From Strigamia acuminata (Eukaryota > Arthropoda > Chilopoda > Geophilomorpha > Linotaeniidae): a DNA stretch of 64,000 nucleotides. Within the stretch, counting starts at the first letter, position 1. Each line of letters starts with the position of its first letter. This document shows, one piece after another, positions 1 through 13,013 of the stretch. Location of the stretch: assembly GCA_949358305.1 (NCBI GenBank), contig OX442317.1:372001-436000 (forward strand). Direction: 5' to 3'. Below the pieces are notes generated by a model that was not told the origin of the DNA, did not search any database, and worked only from the letters and a program-made list of their open reading frames with translations. The position numbers and the translations under genes were made by a program.

Positions 1-291
1 GACAAGTTTGATAATTGATGCGCCTGCGCGTACCTGGAGCCGTGAAATCCATAATACATGTTAGCGGGCTCTGCAACTCGAGATTGTGATTTAGTTGCCT
101 CGACATCATTACCAGGGGTTTGTTATGCAAATCATCAACACGTCGTTTGTAATTCACTCACACTCACAGTCACACTCACAGTCACAGGCACAGTCATACA
201 CCAAGAACCCGACTCAAACCTTCAACCATTAAAAACGTACAAACAAAAACGCCATCAAATTTCTCTCCGTTTTCATCTTTTATTTATTATT

Positions 292-330
<39 letters not shown>

Positions 331-1131
331 CCATTTCTTTCTCTTTTTTACTCCTTCCTGCTGTTTCGCGATAACGTGCATTTTCCCTCCCCTTCCACCT
401 CTCCTGAAGACCACAAACGATAATAATAAAAAAAAATAGAAAAATTGAATGATATGGCCATCTTTAAAGCAAAAAATTGTCCGAGCTGCATAAACACGTT
501 AAGCGAGGAAAATTTAATAAAAAGGGTGTGAGTTGAGCTGTCACCGAACGAGCAACGAGCAACGAGAAACGAGAAACGAGAAACGAGAAACGAACCCATC
601 AACGTTATACCCTCGTAAAAAGCCCGTTCGAGTTTCACTTACAACTAATTAGAAACTATAAGTTAATCAAATCTTTCTCTCTTTTCAACTCTCTTACCTC
701 TCTCTTTCTCTCTCTCTCTCGGCTGATATTTTTTTATGTATATATACACACAAAAGTGGCACTGGGCACTGGACGAGAAGCAATCTTTTGCTTACGACTC
801 GCACTCGCAATCACCCTTTACACCCATCTTCTTTCCTCCTCTCTCTCTCTCTCTCTCTCGTCGATAGATGGATAGATACGCTCTACGTCCTCTTTCCTCT
901 ACTCTACGTCCTCCTCCCCTCGATTTATTGGCATAGCAAAGATGAGGATGGAGATTGGTGACAAGTACGAGCAAGGGTGGAAAAGGAAGGGAGGAAGGGA
1001 TTGGCTTCACCAATCAAACGACAGCGCATCACTCCAGGGATTTGTGCCATCTCCAAAATGGCCTCGCTATCCCTTCCTACTCTTTTACAAAATTCACTCT
1101 TCCCTTCCCTTCCCTTCCCCCTCGACGGAAA

Positions 1132-1139
1132 TGACGTCA
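1132..1139. promoter_or_regulatory. Palindromic CRE (TGACGTCA)
   Basis: An exact eight-base cAMP response element, the CREB/ATF binding site. It sits next to ATGGCGATG-like and CACGTG-like motifs in the gene desert. A second exact copy lies at 1613-1620. No nearby gene start was found, so its target is unknown. Confidence 0.35.
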
Positions 1140-1612
1140 CCGCCACCAATTTGGCTGCAACAAAAGGCGCGATCGATGCCACGTGATTAGGGATTCTTAA
1201 ATGAATCGAATGTCAGAGCGACGAGAACGTGAACCGACCGGGGCTTTATTAACTCGACTCGCCTTCTTCATCCCACTGCTAATATTGACCTTGGCAAGTG
1301 CAAGTGGGGCGCCTCCTCACGGCAAAATACACAACATTCCAGCACACTCGACTCAGCTCGGCTCGGCTCGATAAAAAACTCAAGTTACTCAACTCGACAA
1401 CTCGCACTTGTAATCAAAACGTAACAGTCGTTCAACTCATAAATTGTGAACGCGAACAGCACAGATCGCGGCTAATTAATCTGGTTATCAACTCGAGCAT
1501 CCCCAGGGACCCATATTTAAACGACCCAACAACCAAAGTCAAAGATATCGTCCATCACAAAGCTCGCGAGGCATGGCGATGGCATGGCGAGGCGAGGCGA
1601 GGCGAACGCCCG

Positions 1613-1620
1613 TGACGTCA
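1613..1620. promoter_or_regulatory. Palindromic CRE (TGACGTCA)
   Basis: Second exact CRE, about 480 bp from the first, directly after a GGCGA-rich run at about 1588-1606. The pair may mark a distal enhancer or an unseen promoter. Confidence 0.35.
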
Positions 1621-2786
1621 CCGAGTAAATGAAATTAAAAAAATATGTTGACACAGCGACCTGGAAGTGGAAACTGCAACCACAAATCACAAGCAGAGAA
1701 CGAGATGACCCGCAAAGCAAACCAAACTTAACCCGCGAACACCGTATGAAATGGAAATGCGAAAAGCGCAAAGCGTCGCGTTGCGTCTTCTAACAACGAG
1801 ATTCGAGCGGGTTAACGAGCTCGAAACGTGCAATCGTATCGATAAGTTGTGTTGTGACCACAGTGCTCAACTATTTGCCCTTCTCGTTTTACCTAATTAA
1901 AGACGGAACCGCAAGGTTAATTAAACACATTTGTGAATAGTCAACCAATCAGGGGCACTTAACACTTGGCCAATTCGCGGATCGCGTATCGCGTATCACG
2001 TATCGCGCGAAAAAGTGTCTTCTCTTCAGTATGAGTAAGATGATCCATCCGTTGCGATGCGATGCGAGCGAATTGTGTTGGGCGCGCTCCGAGTGAATCA
2101 ATGAAATGTCAGCCCGAAATTAGCATATTATTCATCAGATGCAATTAGGGTGCTAACCTCATCCCCTCTCTGCGACTTTATAATGCTCAAGGATGCTAAT
2201 TAAACCAAACAAAAGTGGACCATGAATCAACTGCCCTACCCTTACCCTACTACTATAGTATAGTACACCCAATACTGCCTTTCCCTTTCCCGTTCCCGTT
2301 CCCTTTCCCCCTTCTCTTTCATTACTGTACTGGGATTTGGCCGCAACCACATGTGAGCGTTATCGTATCGAGTGCGCGGACAACGAACGAGCAAAATGAG
2401 ATTTGCTCGAGCCTTTTTTTTCTTTTTACACACTCGCGAATAAACAAACGATACCGGCTAGATCGATTCGATATTAACACGAGAAAACAAAGGAATGCGT
2501 CGTGAGTCGTGAGCCCGTGACCACGGTGATTTCGAGGCAAAAGTTGTCAAAGAGTGCACGCTGCCATAACTCAGTGGACAGTGGCTGACATTATCAGCGC
2601 AAATGCTCCAATGGAGACTAGTCCATCACCAAGTCTTATCGGAGCATTGCAAGTGGCCAACCAACCTCGGTCCGCACACTCTCACTTATCGGCACCGGTC
2701 ATCGTCCACCAAACCAAACTCCATTTACAACGAAAAAAGAAACATTTTTAAAAAAATCTTTAAAAAATCATCAATACTACTACTAC

Positions 2787-2821
<35 letters not shown>

Positions 2822-3806
2822 CGAGAAGATAACGGGGCCAACGTTTCTTTCTTTCTTTCTTTCTTTTCTAATCGAAATGAGATCTACCTGATCAAGACGC
2901 GCCAACTGGATGAAGATGGAGAGAAACGCACCGCGTTCCATTATTCACAACGACACGCGTGCGGAGGGAATGAACAAGTAGCGGCGCAGCGCACACGCAA
3001 AATACACAAACACCGTGCGACCACCATCAAAACACACCACATAACTAGATGGAAAAAGGGAAGACTTAATTACGAAACGCGACACCGCAAAGAAAGAAAA
3101 AGAAAAAGAAAAAGAAAGCAAAGTAAAAAGAGGCGACGCAAGACGCAAGACGCAGACGCTTTGTTGAGTGATCAATTCAATTTGAGGAATTTACCCCGTT
3201 CTTGTCATCCCAACGGGGGCGGGCATGCTTAATTCCGCAGTCCATTTGGAGCGTGAGTCACGCTTGGTCTCCCCGCTCGTCTCTCGGGTCCTCTTGTCGT
3301 TATCAGCGTGGGCGAACCAATTAAACGAGGCCCTCGCAATTAAGTCGACGAACGCTCATCGCGCGGGGGTGGTCAATGAGGGAGACCGTTTCAAACGCCA
3401 CACAACGGAAATTGGACTTTGGCCAAAGGTGACATGTCTCTCTCAGAAATCTCTCCATTTTAAAACGCCAAAACCCAATTCCATCCTGGCAGGTGCAACC
3501 AATTCACTTCATTCATTCAATTCATTCATTCATTCATTCTTACTCATCTTCCTGGTGGCGAAAAGACAAAGTTAAAAAAAATTAAAGCTGCCTCTTTCTT
3601 TTATCGCAAACGGCATTACTATTCAGGTGAGCGTGCGCCCAAACATGCCAGGTGCTAATCTGAGAGGGGCGCCGCATTCGACCAGGTGCTTATTGCGCAT
3701 TGCTCACTTCACCAATGGAATGCAGATGGAGTCAATCGGCGCTCGCCTTCTCATTACCGCCCAAATGCAATCTAGCTCCAACTGTACCGGCCGGAGTGAG
3801 CTTGTC

Positions 3807-3870
3807 TGTCTCTCCCTCCTTCCCTCTGACACTCTCTCTGTCTCTCCCTCCTTCCCTCTGACACTCTCTC
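3807..3870. repeat. Perfect tandem duplication of a 32 bp unit
   Basis: Two identical 32 bp pyrimidine-rich copies stand side by side at 3807-3838 and 3839-3870, followed by a decaying TGTCTC/TGTCCC run. The identity of the copies suggests a recent slippage or unequal exchange event. Confidence 0.85.
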
Positions 3871-4469
3871 TGTCTCTGTCCCTGTCCCTTTGGCGTCGAA
3901 TTGAGAAAAATGGACGTGAATCATGGCACAGTCAAACGAGTATTAAATTTGTTTAAAGAGTTGCACTCTGTCGATATACAGTGAAGCAAATTTAATTAAA
4001 AGTCGGGTCCATCATTGGCACTGCCACTAACGAGCCACACAAACGCATCATCATCATCACCGCACTCGATTAATGATATGTACGGGTTGGAAAATATATT
4101 AAAACAAGCGAGGCGAATAAATAAATTGCATGAAAAATTACCACTTTTCATTCATTAAAATAATGATGATGATGATGATGATGGTGAAACATCAGTCAGA
4201 AGATCACATTTTGGAGAAGACACTAGACACGTGCTTCGATGCTGATAAAGCTCCAACGACATTAACACCAATTTATCAAGCCAATTAATTTCCTAATTAA
4301 TACTAATTTTTTTTTCTCTTTTTTTTCTTTTTTTTTATTCTACAACTTTTTGTTTTACCTTTTAACTCAATTTAGCCGAAACCGCAAAAAATTCCAGGGC
4401 CGCACTTAAAAGAGAGAAGAGAAGAAGAGATAAAAAGCAGGTTAAAAATGCAAGGCACAAGTCGACGCA

Positions 4470-4536
4470 TAAAAATAAAAATAAAAATAAAAATAAAAAT
4501 AAAAATAAAAATAAAAATAAAAATAAAAATAAAAAT
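4470..4536. repeat. (AAAAAT)n hexanucleotide microsatellite
   Basis: About eleven near-perfect AAAAAT units, decaying into AAAATTAAAT at the right side. Shorter arrays of the same unit recur at about 30062-30098 and 54408-54445. Confidence 0.9.
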
Positions 4537-7271
4537 TAAATAAAATAAAAATTAAAATAAAAATACAAGAAAAAAAAGAAAGAAAGAAAGAAAGGAGGAA
4601 GGAAAGGAGTGTAATGTACAAGGTGGTTGGATGAAATATTCATAAAGCGTCATTAAAGTTGAATGTCGAGTATTAAGCCGTCAGGTCTCGTCATATTTTT
4701 GATTCGCTCAACAATCACTTTTCTTTTATACATTGAAACGATCGCTTGATTTAGTGCACAAATATGAGAAGAAAAAAAATGTTTTGCGTTTGCAAATTTC
4801 GGATAAAAAATGCGAATTAAGAAATGCGCGGCTCAAATATTCGCCATTTTTATCCCCTCTTGGAAATAATAAATAAAATCAACGAAACAAGAAAAACCTC
4901 CACTCGGATCGATCTACACATCTGTCAGCAGCAATGGCGCTCGAATTTGTCCTCCTTCGCATCGCACGCATGCGCACAAATTGCAAAACTCCCCGTTCAA
5001 ATTTATATATTTTAGAAAAACATTTTATAACGCGCAAATGCAAAAAATATTTTTTCAACAAACTCGAGTCGACGCGCGTGACGCAGGACGAGTGAAAGGT
5101 CTAATACATCACACAAACTTCCGACACGCAGCGCACAATTTTTTGGGTTAAAGATGAGGTGTAAGTTGGGATGCGACTTAAGAACGCCACATGTGCGGGG
5201 GAAAGAAAGTAAAAGTAAAAAAAAAAAAAAAAATTCTCTGATAAAAAAAAAATCCCAGGAGACTAATGACCCACGCACATGGGAGTAGGAAAATGTGAAG
5301 GAATAAATCTCGAGCATTTTATGTGTAAAGAGCTAAAAGGAGGAAGGGTGCTCGTTGTCGTTGCCTTTTCAAAGTGCTTTTTCTTCGGCGACCATATTTG
5401 GAGTCGCGTCGACGTTTTTAAAAATAACTCTTTTTTTTTTCTTTCATTTTTCGATGTTTTTTTTTCTTCTTTTTTCGTCTTGTTATTTGATGATTTAATA
5501 TCGTTAATGAATCTGGGGAGTTATAAAACTGCGCGTTTTACGTTCGAGGTCGAGAGCGGGGCCTTCGAGTTGGGGGTAGACGAGTTATAGAAGGAGACCC
5601 AGGGCGGGTCAACGAGAGACGTTGTTTCGCGCTCATTTTTCACGCGCGAATAATTTGCAATGGCAGCTAATTATTCGATGCTCAGATTAGGACCAATAGC
5701 GAGATGGATCCCTCGAGATACTTTTGCCTCGCTGGTCCGCACGGGGGGGAGGGTGGGGAGGGGGGCAGCAGCGCGGTTTATGGATAACGCTATCGAAACA
5801 ACAAAAGACGAGAGAGGGAACGCTGTGAGGAAGAAAAAAATTAGAAGAATTGGAATCGATGTCAAACGCGACAAAAAGGAGGGAGAAAATATAGGCGATC
5901 TTTGGTCAAAGTAAATCGACTCGGGCGGCTGGAATTGCGACACTCGACGACACACCGATACGAAGAGAAGAGAAGCGGAGAGGAGAATAAAAAGAGAAAT
6001 ATCGCAGCAACGCTGGGGAGCTCTTGCAAGTGGAGGCAGATGCGTCTCCTTAATATGAAATCATCAACATTCATCACGGTATTTGAGGCACACGAGACGA
6101 GGGAGGGAAGGAAGAAGAAAAAAAGAAAAAGAAATTCTAAAGTTGATGCTTTATTGCGCTCGCAGTTCGCAGTTCGCGCAAGAAGATCCGATCCTTTCGA
6201 AAAATGGATATTTCTTTTAAATATCAATTTTTTTCTTTTCTTTTTCTCATTTTTTTTCAATTGCAAATATATTTTTTCTTTCTTTTCTTTCTTTCTTTTT
6301 CCCTTCTCGTTTTCATTCCCTCGAGTGAGTTGGAACCATCTCCGAAAATTTCGAGGCCATTTATCAAAAGGAAAATTGTGCAAGCAAAAAAGAAATATAG
6401 GGTAGATTCAAAACACTTTCAACTATTTTGCATGTAAATAAGAAGAGGAAAAGATATGAGAAACGCCCTCTGCCAATGGCTTCAAAAACGCGTGTAAAGA
6501 TAATAATAAAAAGAAGAAATGTTTCGGCATCGCATAAAACTAATCAGATCCGCCTCACTCTCTCACTCTCACTCTCATCCCATCCCATTTCTTTATTATT
6601 TTATTTTCATCTTCGAAAATAAAAATTCATATCACCTGATTACACCTCCGCATTATTACATATTTCTCTTTTTTATCGTGCCTCCTCCTTTTTCGCAATT
6701 CAACCCTCGATCATCTTTTTTTTCCCCTTCCTTCTTTTTCTTTTTTATCTTTAGGATATCATTTTCCAACAGTCAATTCCTCCCATTTCAATTTTTTTCC
6801 TCTCCTCTTCCCAGATGGCGGCAGCACAGTACGCGTTCCCAACGCGTTTCTTTGGGCGTTAGTCTCGCACCAGCTGCGTGCAATTTACCATTGATTTTGG
6901 TGTCTTTTTCCCCCCTCTCTCTCTTTCTCTTTTTCTCTTTCTCTTCCTCTGGAAATTGGTGTAGCAATAGCAAATCAACTCGCTCGCCACTTCTTTAATT
7001 CCTTGATAACTTCTTTTTTCTTTCTTTCTTTCTCTTCCTTTTTCTTATATTTTTATATTTTTCTTTTAAATTAATTAAATAAATTGTGACATTTAAAAAA
7101 ATAGATAAAATGTTGGAAGAGAAGAGAGTGAGGAAGGAGAGAGTGATAAATTTAATGGCGGCTCTTTTCGTTTCCTATAATGAAACGAGAGAAGCGACGA
7201 GGAAAACAAAATCGTAGCATCAAAATGCCAGACGAGTCGTTGCTCGCGTTGCTCGGTGCTCCAGCTGCGTG

Positions 7272-7319
7272 CGTTCGTTCGTTCGTTCGTTCGTTCGTTC
7301 GTTCGTTCGTTCGTTCGTT
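7272..7319. repeat. (CGTT)n tetranucleotide microsatellite, about 12 copies
   Basis: A perfect 48 bp CGTT array. The complementary array (GAAC)n stands 2.3 kb away at 9621-9658, so the two could pair as an inverted repeat. Confidence 0.92.
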
Positions 7320-9620
7320 TCTCAGCGCGATGCAATGCAGCCATGCAGGCAAGCCACAATGCAGGCGGAGTTTTGACCTTGCAAACTGCACCGAATTCCG
7401 TCGCTAATCGAGCAATTTTCAAACAAATTCTGCGTCTCGAAAATCCTCAAATTTCTCCTCTTCCTCGGCAGACTTAACAGTTTGTTAACGCAAATTAAAT
7501 TTTCCCTTTTAGCACCCCCTTAACGAGCAAAAACAAAATCTTGAGTGAAGCCTCAACAGAAACGACGAAAAAAAAAAGAAAGAGAAAAAAAAACTGCGTT
7601 TTTGCTCGAGATATTTTAACTTCTTTTTTTTATATTTTTAACTTGGTTGGCTGCGAGCCAAAAAGATTTGAATAATTTCAATTTATCATTCCCATTGAAA
7701 AAGAGAAAAGAGGAGGAAAAAATAAGAGAAACCCAAGTAAGTTGTAAGGACACTTGTTTAAAAAGATATTCACGAGTAAAATCCAGTAGGAATCAAATAG
7801 AATAATTCCCGGCTCCATTGCGTGACTTCATCACTCATCGATTTACTCAATAAAACAGATCCGCATCGAGCGCACGACACATTAAAAACGCCGAACGAGT
7901 TAAAAAATAAAAAAAATAAAAAGGACAAGAAAATATTGTAATAGAAAAATATTTTAACGTGTTCAACACAATCTGTAGTAAAAAAAAAAAAAGAAGAAAA
8001 AAAAGAAGAAAATCCAAATATATTGGAATTCAAAAGAATAAAAACGAGGACCGAGAAAGAGAAAACAGTTTGCATGCAAATTTATGGTAAAGCTCGGAAA
8101 AAAAGAGAGTAAATTCACGCTCGAAAAAAAAAGGAAGAAAAAAAAATAGTGCGTTTCATTTTGTTTTGCGCTCAACATTTTCATCTTTAAAGTGTCCTTG
8201 TTTCGGTTGGTGTTTGGAGGACGCGGCGTCCTCGTTGACCGTTTGCAAGTGCCTAAAAGGTCTCGCACATTCGACCGTGTGTAAGTCGACGTGGCTCCGT
8301 TTTAAGTTTACGTTACCTTTGGCGTTTTCAAGTACGCTGGTCACAAAGAGAGGTCGAGGGGTCCGAGTGACCCCACTCGCGACTCGACTCCATTTGACCG
8401 CTGCTGCTCTCTCTAGGCTTGTCTCAAACCTAATTGAAATCGGAATTATGCTCCAACTAAACAAATGTACCTCAAATGTTCTTTTCTTTTTCTCATTTTT
8501 TCTTTCTTTTTCTTTTTCAATTAAGAAAGAGAGAAAAAAGTATAGAGGACGCCTGCGAACATTTTGTTGAATAGGTTGGCTTTTATGGTCGACAATAAAG
8601 TTAGTTGACCGCGGGTCACGCGACTAGTTCCTCTACTTCTTGTTCTTATCGTTGGCGGGCTCGATTAAAATGTTAATCGCGCGATATCTGCGTTTGGCAT
8701 CTCCTTTCCTATGTTGATGATGGGGTCGCGGAAGGACGGTCGTTTTGGTGTAAACCCCGGTAATGATTCGATTTTTGTGGTCGGATCACATCGGATGGAC
8801 ATTTATTGCCACGACTCATTTTTACGAGCACAATCCCATTGGTCCGGCAGCCGGCACCCCTTCCCTCACGACTAACTTTTCATCGCGAGAAGCGCTGACC
8901 TGTTACACCGAGGCCCATAAACGAGAGAACGAGAGACTTAGTGCAAAGAGTGGGCGATAGCAAAATATAAATGATGGCACACGAAGAGAAGAGAAGAGAG
9001 AGAAGAAAAGAGCAAGAATGCACCTTATCAGCTCAATGGTCCGCAAATATATTTATTGGTTTCAAACTTAAAAAAATAAAATAAAATAAAATAAAAATTT
9101 CTCTTCTTAAAGAGAGAGAGAAGACGAAACAAGTAACAACACGCTCGACCTGCCTGTGAATCCGTGATGTGAGCACTTTTGAACACATTTGAATTTTCCA
9201 TTTCAACGTCAATTAGAAGAATACGAGCGCAGCGAGCGGGGCGCAGCGCAGAACACTCCATTCGTTTCTGTTTACCGAGATATTGACCCGTCGTCGTGTC
9301 CAGTAACGAGGTGTCCCTGTCATTCGACGAGGGGTCGTTTTGAGTAGCGTTGCAGTCGCTGTCCGACGCCTGTCAACCGAGTCTCCGATTAAGCAGCTCT
9401 TCCTTTCCACTCGTTGACGTTAATTGGATTTGTGCTCCTCCTCCTCCTTCAAACCTCTTTCCCCTTTCTTCTTCTTCCTCCTTCTGCTTTTTCCTCTTTT
9501 TATTTTCTACAAACATGTGTACAGCATGTTTGCAATCTTATTGCGCACCGACACCGACTGCAAAGCACCGCATTGCAAAGGTCGCAAAACTTTTAGCCCT
9601 TCTCGACTAAACCGAGAAAT

Positions 9621-9658
9621 GAACGAACGAACGAACGAACGAACGAACGAACGAACGA
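9621..9658. repeat. (GAAC)n tetranucleotide microsatellite, about 9 to 10 copies
   Basis: Perfect GAAC units, the reverse complement of the CGTT array at 7272-7319. A weaker CGAA-type run occurs at about 16752-16802. Confidence 0.9.
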
Positions 9659-10585
9659 AGCAACCAACGAACGAGTTGGGAGTTGAGCACGAAAAATTCT
9701 ACTCCCACCAGACTGGAAAGCAATGGCCAGTCAACCTCGATGGCTCGGGTCACCGGTATAAATCTAAAGGCATTTTCAATCTTACACACACACACCCCCT
9801 CCCCCACACACACACTTTTCCTTTCTCCCAGTCCCCCAGTGGTGCTCCGAATAAATAAAAGATGATGACACAAAAACTTCTCAAATTGTTTTTTCTGCCC
9901 TTTTTCTATTTTCTTTATTGTTTGCGGTTTTTGTAGACACGCACTGCTCTAGTTAAATGCTCCCCACTCATTACAAACAAGGAAAAAAAGAAATAAGAAA
10001 TAAATAAATAAATAAAACAAGTTACGTCGCCTCTTTTCCTTCGACTTGGACTGTCCACACTAATGAATTGACCCGTCCAATCACGTCTAGTGGAGCCCTC
10101 ATTAATAAGAGAAAGGCAAAGAAGTGAGTGAGTGAGTGAGTGCCACGTTTTGTCCCCCTCCTTTCGCCTCCTCGCCTTCTCGCCTTCTCGCCAGAGAAAT
10201 AAACTTTTAGCATATTTTTTTTCTTTCCCCCAAATAAAGGAATATGATACAATTTGAATGGTTGGATGCAACGAATCCCGTCGCCATGGCAACTGACACG
10301 AACGTCCGAGTGACAAAATCGATACAAGCGACACCCATCTTGCCTCTCGCTCGGGTGAAGTAACATTAAAAAAAGAAAAAAAGAGAGAATCTTATCGCCG
10401 TTCGTGCCTTTACAATTCTACCAATCAGAGAGAAGGCCGCGTCAGATTATCGGTCGCACAATCCCTTCCCTTCCCTTCCCCTTCCCCTTTCCCTCACCAT
10501 CACCCCCGCCGATGATCGTTTGTTTACACGAATCCTCGCCTGCGATGCAAATGACGAGCACAACACGTCCCCGGCTCATATTTCG

Positions 10586-10593
10586 TGACGTCA
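10586..10593. promoter_or_regulatory. Palindromic CRE (TGACGTCA)
   Basis: Exact CREB/ATF site inside a longer near-palindrome, CGTGACGTCACG. No adjacent gene was identified. Confidence 0.35.
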
Positions 10594-10642
10594 CGACCAC
10601 ACCCAACGACACAAACTTCTTAACCATCATCATCAACATCTT

Positions 10643-10673
<31 letters not shown>

Positions 10674-12981
10674 AAAATTAAACGCGCGATCGATCGCGGC
10701 GCAACAAACTCGCAGTACCATTCATTTCATTTGCTCCGGGAAAATAGAACGAAGCCGACGCCGAGTGCAAGCGTGTTATGCGGCCAAGCCAAACCTCAGG
10801 AGGAGTTTTACTTTATTTATTCTTTCATTTTTCCCCTTCCCCGTTACGAGTCAACATTGTTTTTCCTTTCCTTTCTTTCTTTTCTTTTTTTATTCACGCG
10901 TTGTCAAATGCTGCAGTTGAATTGAACGTGTGTGTGTTTTCTCGTCGTTTTTTAATCGCGCGTCGATGAAACTCGGCACTTAATTACGCTTTCACTTGAG
11001 AAATTTAATTTCCAAGTGTAAAACAAAGAAAGCGAAACAAAAAAAACAAACAAATGTTTAACGAAAATAATAATAAGAATAATAAAAGTGATACACGCGC
11101 ATTGATTCCACCTTAAACAAGCAAAGATATTTCATTGTTTATGAAATAAAAAGCAACAAACACACTACTACTTATGTAGCTATCTCGGGCACGCGAATCA
11201 ATATTTACAAGCGTCGACAAGTGGACGCATCAAATCTGAAAACCACGACTAAACAGACGTAAAGAGAGGCGAGGGCAGCATCGGTTTAACTTTGTCGCCC
11301 TGGGATCAGCCTTTTTATGGAAAATCAATTCGTCGGTGGAGGAATGGAAAGGAAACGTTCACTCCCATAAACATTTAACACGAAAAAACGGTACTGTAAT
11401 TTGTCTCAACTGTGATCAAGTACGTACCTCGTTCTCGTTAGTGTTTTGGCTCGGTGTCGAGTGTCGAGTGTCGAGTCCTTCTTCCTTTCTTTCTTCTCTT
11501 CGTTCTTTCAAATATCCATAGACAGAGCAGAGCGGGGCTGAGCGGGGCTGAGCGGAGCAGCTGCGGGTACAGAGTGGATCGTTAGCCGGGGCCCCCGAGT
11601 CAATGCGATTTCTCCATTTGAGTCTGATGCCAGAGCTGCGCCTAACATTCGCCAGACGCGATGCATCCACCGCAGGAAGTCGTCCAGACGCGACGAGTCG
11701 AGCATCCTGACAAAAAGAAAATCATTTATTCATTAAATTAATCAAACAACTCCACGTTCGCCTCGTTTAATCATTTCTAATTAATTTTTTAATACAATTA
11801 ATTCCAAAAAAAAAAAAAATTATCTTTTTTAATTTTTTTTCCCATCTTTACGTCCGGGAAAATATAAAAAAAAAAGTCATTTTATCACGAGTAATGTTTT
11901 ATACGGTAATAAATCGCACAACTCTGGCCGTTTTCTATAGATTTGATTGGAGTTCGAAGCTGAGAATTATAGCCACTCGAAATGTGTTATGGCGCGCTAT
12001 AAATCTCAATCCTTTTTTATATATTTTTTTATTCTTTATGAAAGAAAAAAAAAATTAAATACAAGAAAAAGTGTGGTCACCGACGTCGTGAATCTTTTAC
12101 TTTCCTCGTGGCAGGATTTTAATTAGCGCGATCGAAGCAAGTTTGAGAAAGAGGATGCGCGGATCGGAGCGGCGTTTGTGTCAATTTGTATTAGGGGTCA
12201 CTAGCCAGATATTCGCGAGAAAGCAGCTCGTTAATCGGGATCGCGCGCATTCATCGCAATCCCATCAAATCCAGCCGAGTGAGTAGTGTGCATGTGCACG
12301 TGTACGTGGACGGACGCGATGCTCCGCTCCGCTCCTCTCCGCTCCCCGCTCTGAATATTAAGCGCGCATCAATCACTTATAGTAATTGATTATTTTAGCC
12401 GATCGAGACCGATTTCGATTTGTGTGAGCCGTGGATGACATCACGCTGTCCGCACGACTCACGAAACCCGATTAGGCGCGCAGAAATCGATGCCGCTTTT
12501 CCTGCAGCCAGCTGACCTCCGACACCGACTCGCACTCGCAAAAAAAAACAAAGTTGAAAAATCATGCGAAAAATCGAATGCCAATTGGTTTTTCTTCATT
12601 ACATTTAAAATTTACTCGTTTATCAAATTAATATTTAAACGCCATCGAAAGAGTCTCTCTTTTTTTTTTCTTGCGACGCATTTTTTTCGCGCACTCAAAC
12701 GACAAAAGAGCGTGGAATAAAATGACGAAGACACGCGTCATAATTCTCTTTGTCCAATATTTGTGCGCCGGCATAAATCTGCCCATTTCCTTATCTGCCG
12801 CTTTAATAACGACTTCAATTTATATCCTTTATATATATTATATAAAATAAAAAGTAAAAAGTAATTTTGGCGAAGAAAGGCGAGATTGTCACGCATCTTT
12901 TGTTACTTTTTATACTTAAGAGAATAAAACAAAGACATAGGGGTGTTGAGCAACATCATCTTCTTTCTTTCACTCTGTCAT

Positions 12982-13013
<32 letters not shown>

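Larger units (their letters stand above)
1..4000. other. Gene-free, microsatellite-rich region (first 4 kb)
   Basis: No reading frame here looks like protein; the open frames are translations of simple repeats. Contents include (CTTT)n near 289-330, a degenerate ACGAGAA repeat at 547-592, (CT)n near 838-860, CCCTT-rich tracts at 1106-1125 and 2281-2320, (AAT)n near 2788-2818, (TTTC)n near 2846-2870, (AAAGAA)n near 3092-3117 and (CATT)n near 3508-3540. Two full palindromic CREs (TGACGTCA) lie at 1132-1139 and 1613-1620. The region could be intergenic or part of a very long intron; nothing in the sequence decides this. Confidence 0.7.
4000..8200. other. Gene-free AT-rich region with simple repeats
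   Basis: Nothing resembling an exon is visible. The stretch holds (GAT)n near 4160-4185, a long (AAAAAT)n array near 4470-4536, many poly-T and CTTT tracts, and a (CGTT)n array at 7272-7319. Open frames on both strands are dominated by K/R, F/S or T/N/E repeats and have no recognisable domain. Confidence 0.7.
8200..12900. other. Gene-free region with simple repeats and one CRE
   Basis: No supportable exon. Repeats include (GAAC)n at 9621-9658, (CA)n near 9783-9815, (GAGT)n near 10126-10142, (TTTC)n near 10640-10672 and a GAGCGGGGCT repeat near 11526-11560. A full CRE palindrome lies at 10586-10593. A frame on both strands around 8166-8464 is open for about 100 codons but shows no family features. 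Confidence 0.65.

Noticed and set aside
58-423. Open frame with long F/S-rich stretch
   Set aside because: It is the translation of the CTTT microsatellite and flanking pyrimidine tracts; no domain or splice context.
2603-3232. 209-codon plus-strand frame
   Set aside because: Runs through AAT and AAAGAA repeats, giving I- and K/R-rich sequence; looks like chance openness in low-complexity DNA.
8156-8570. Overlapping open frames on both strands in complex sequence
   Set aside because: No family resemblance, and openness on both strands at once suggests composition rather than coding.
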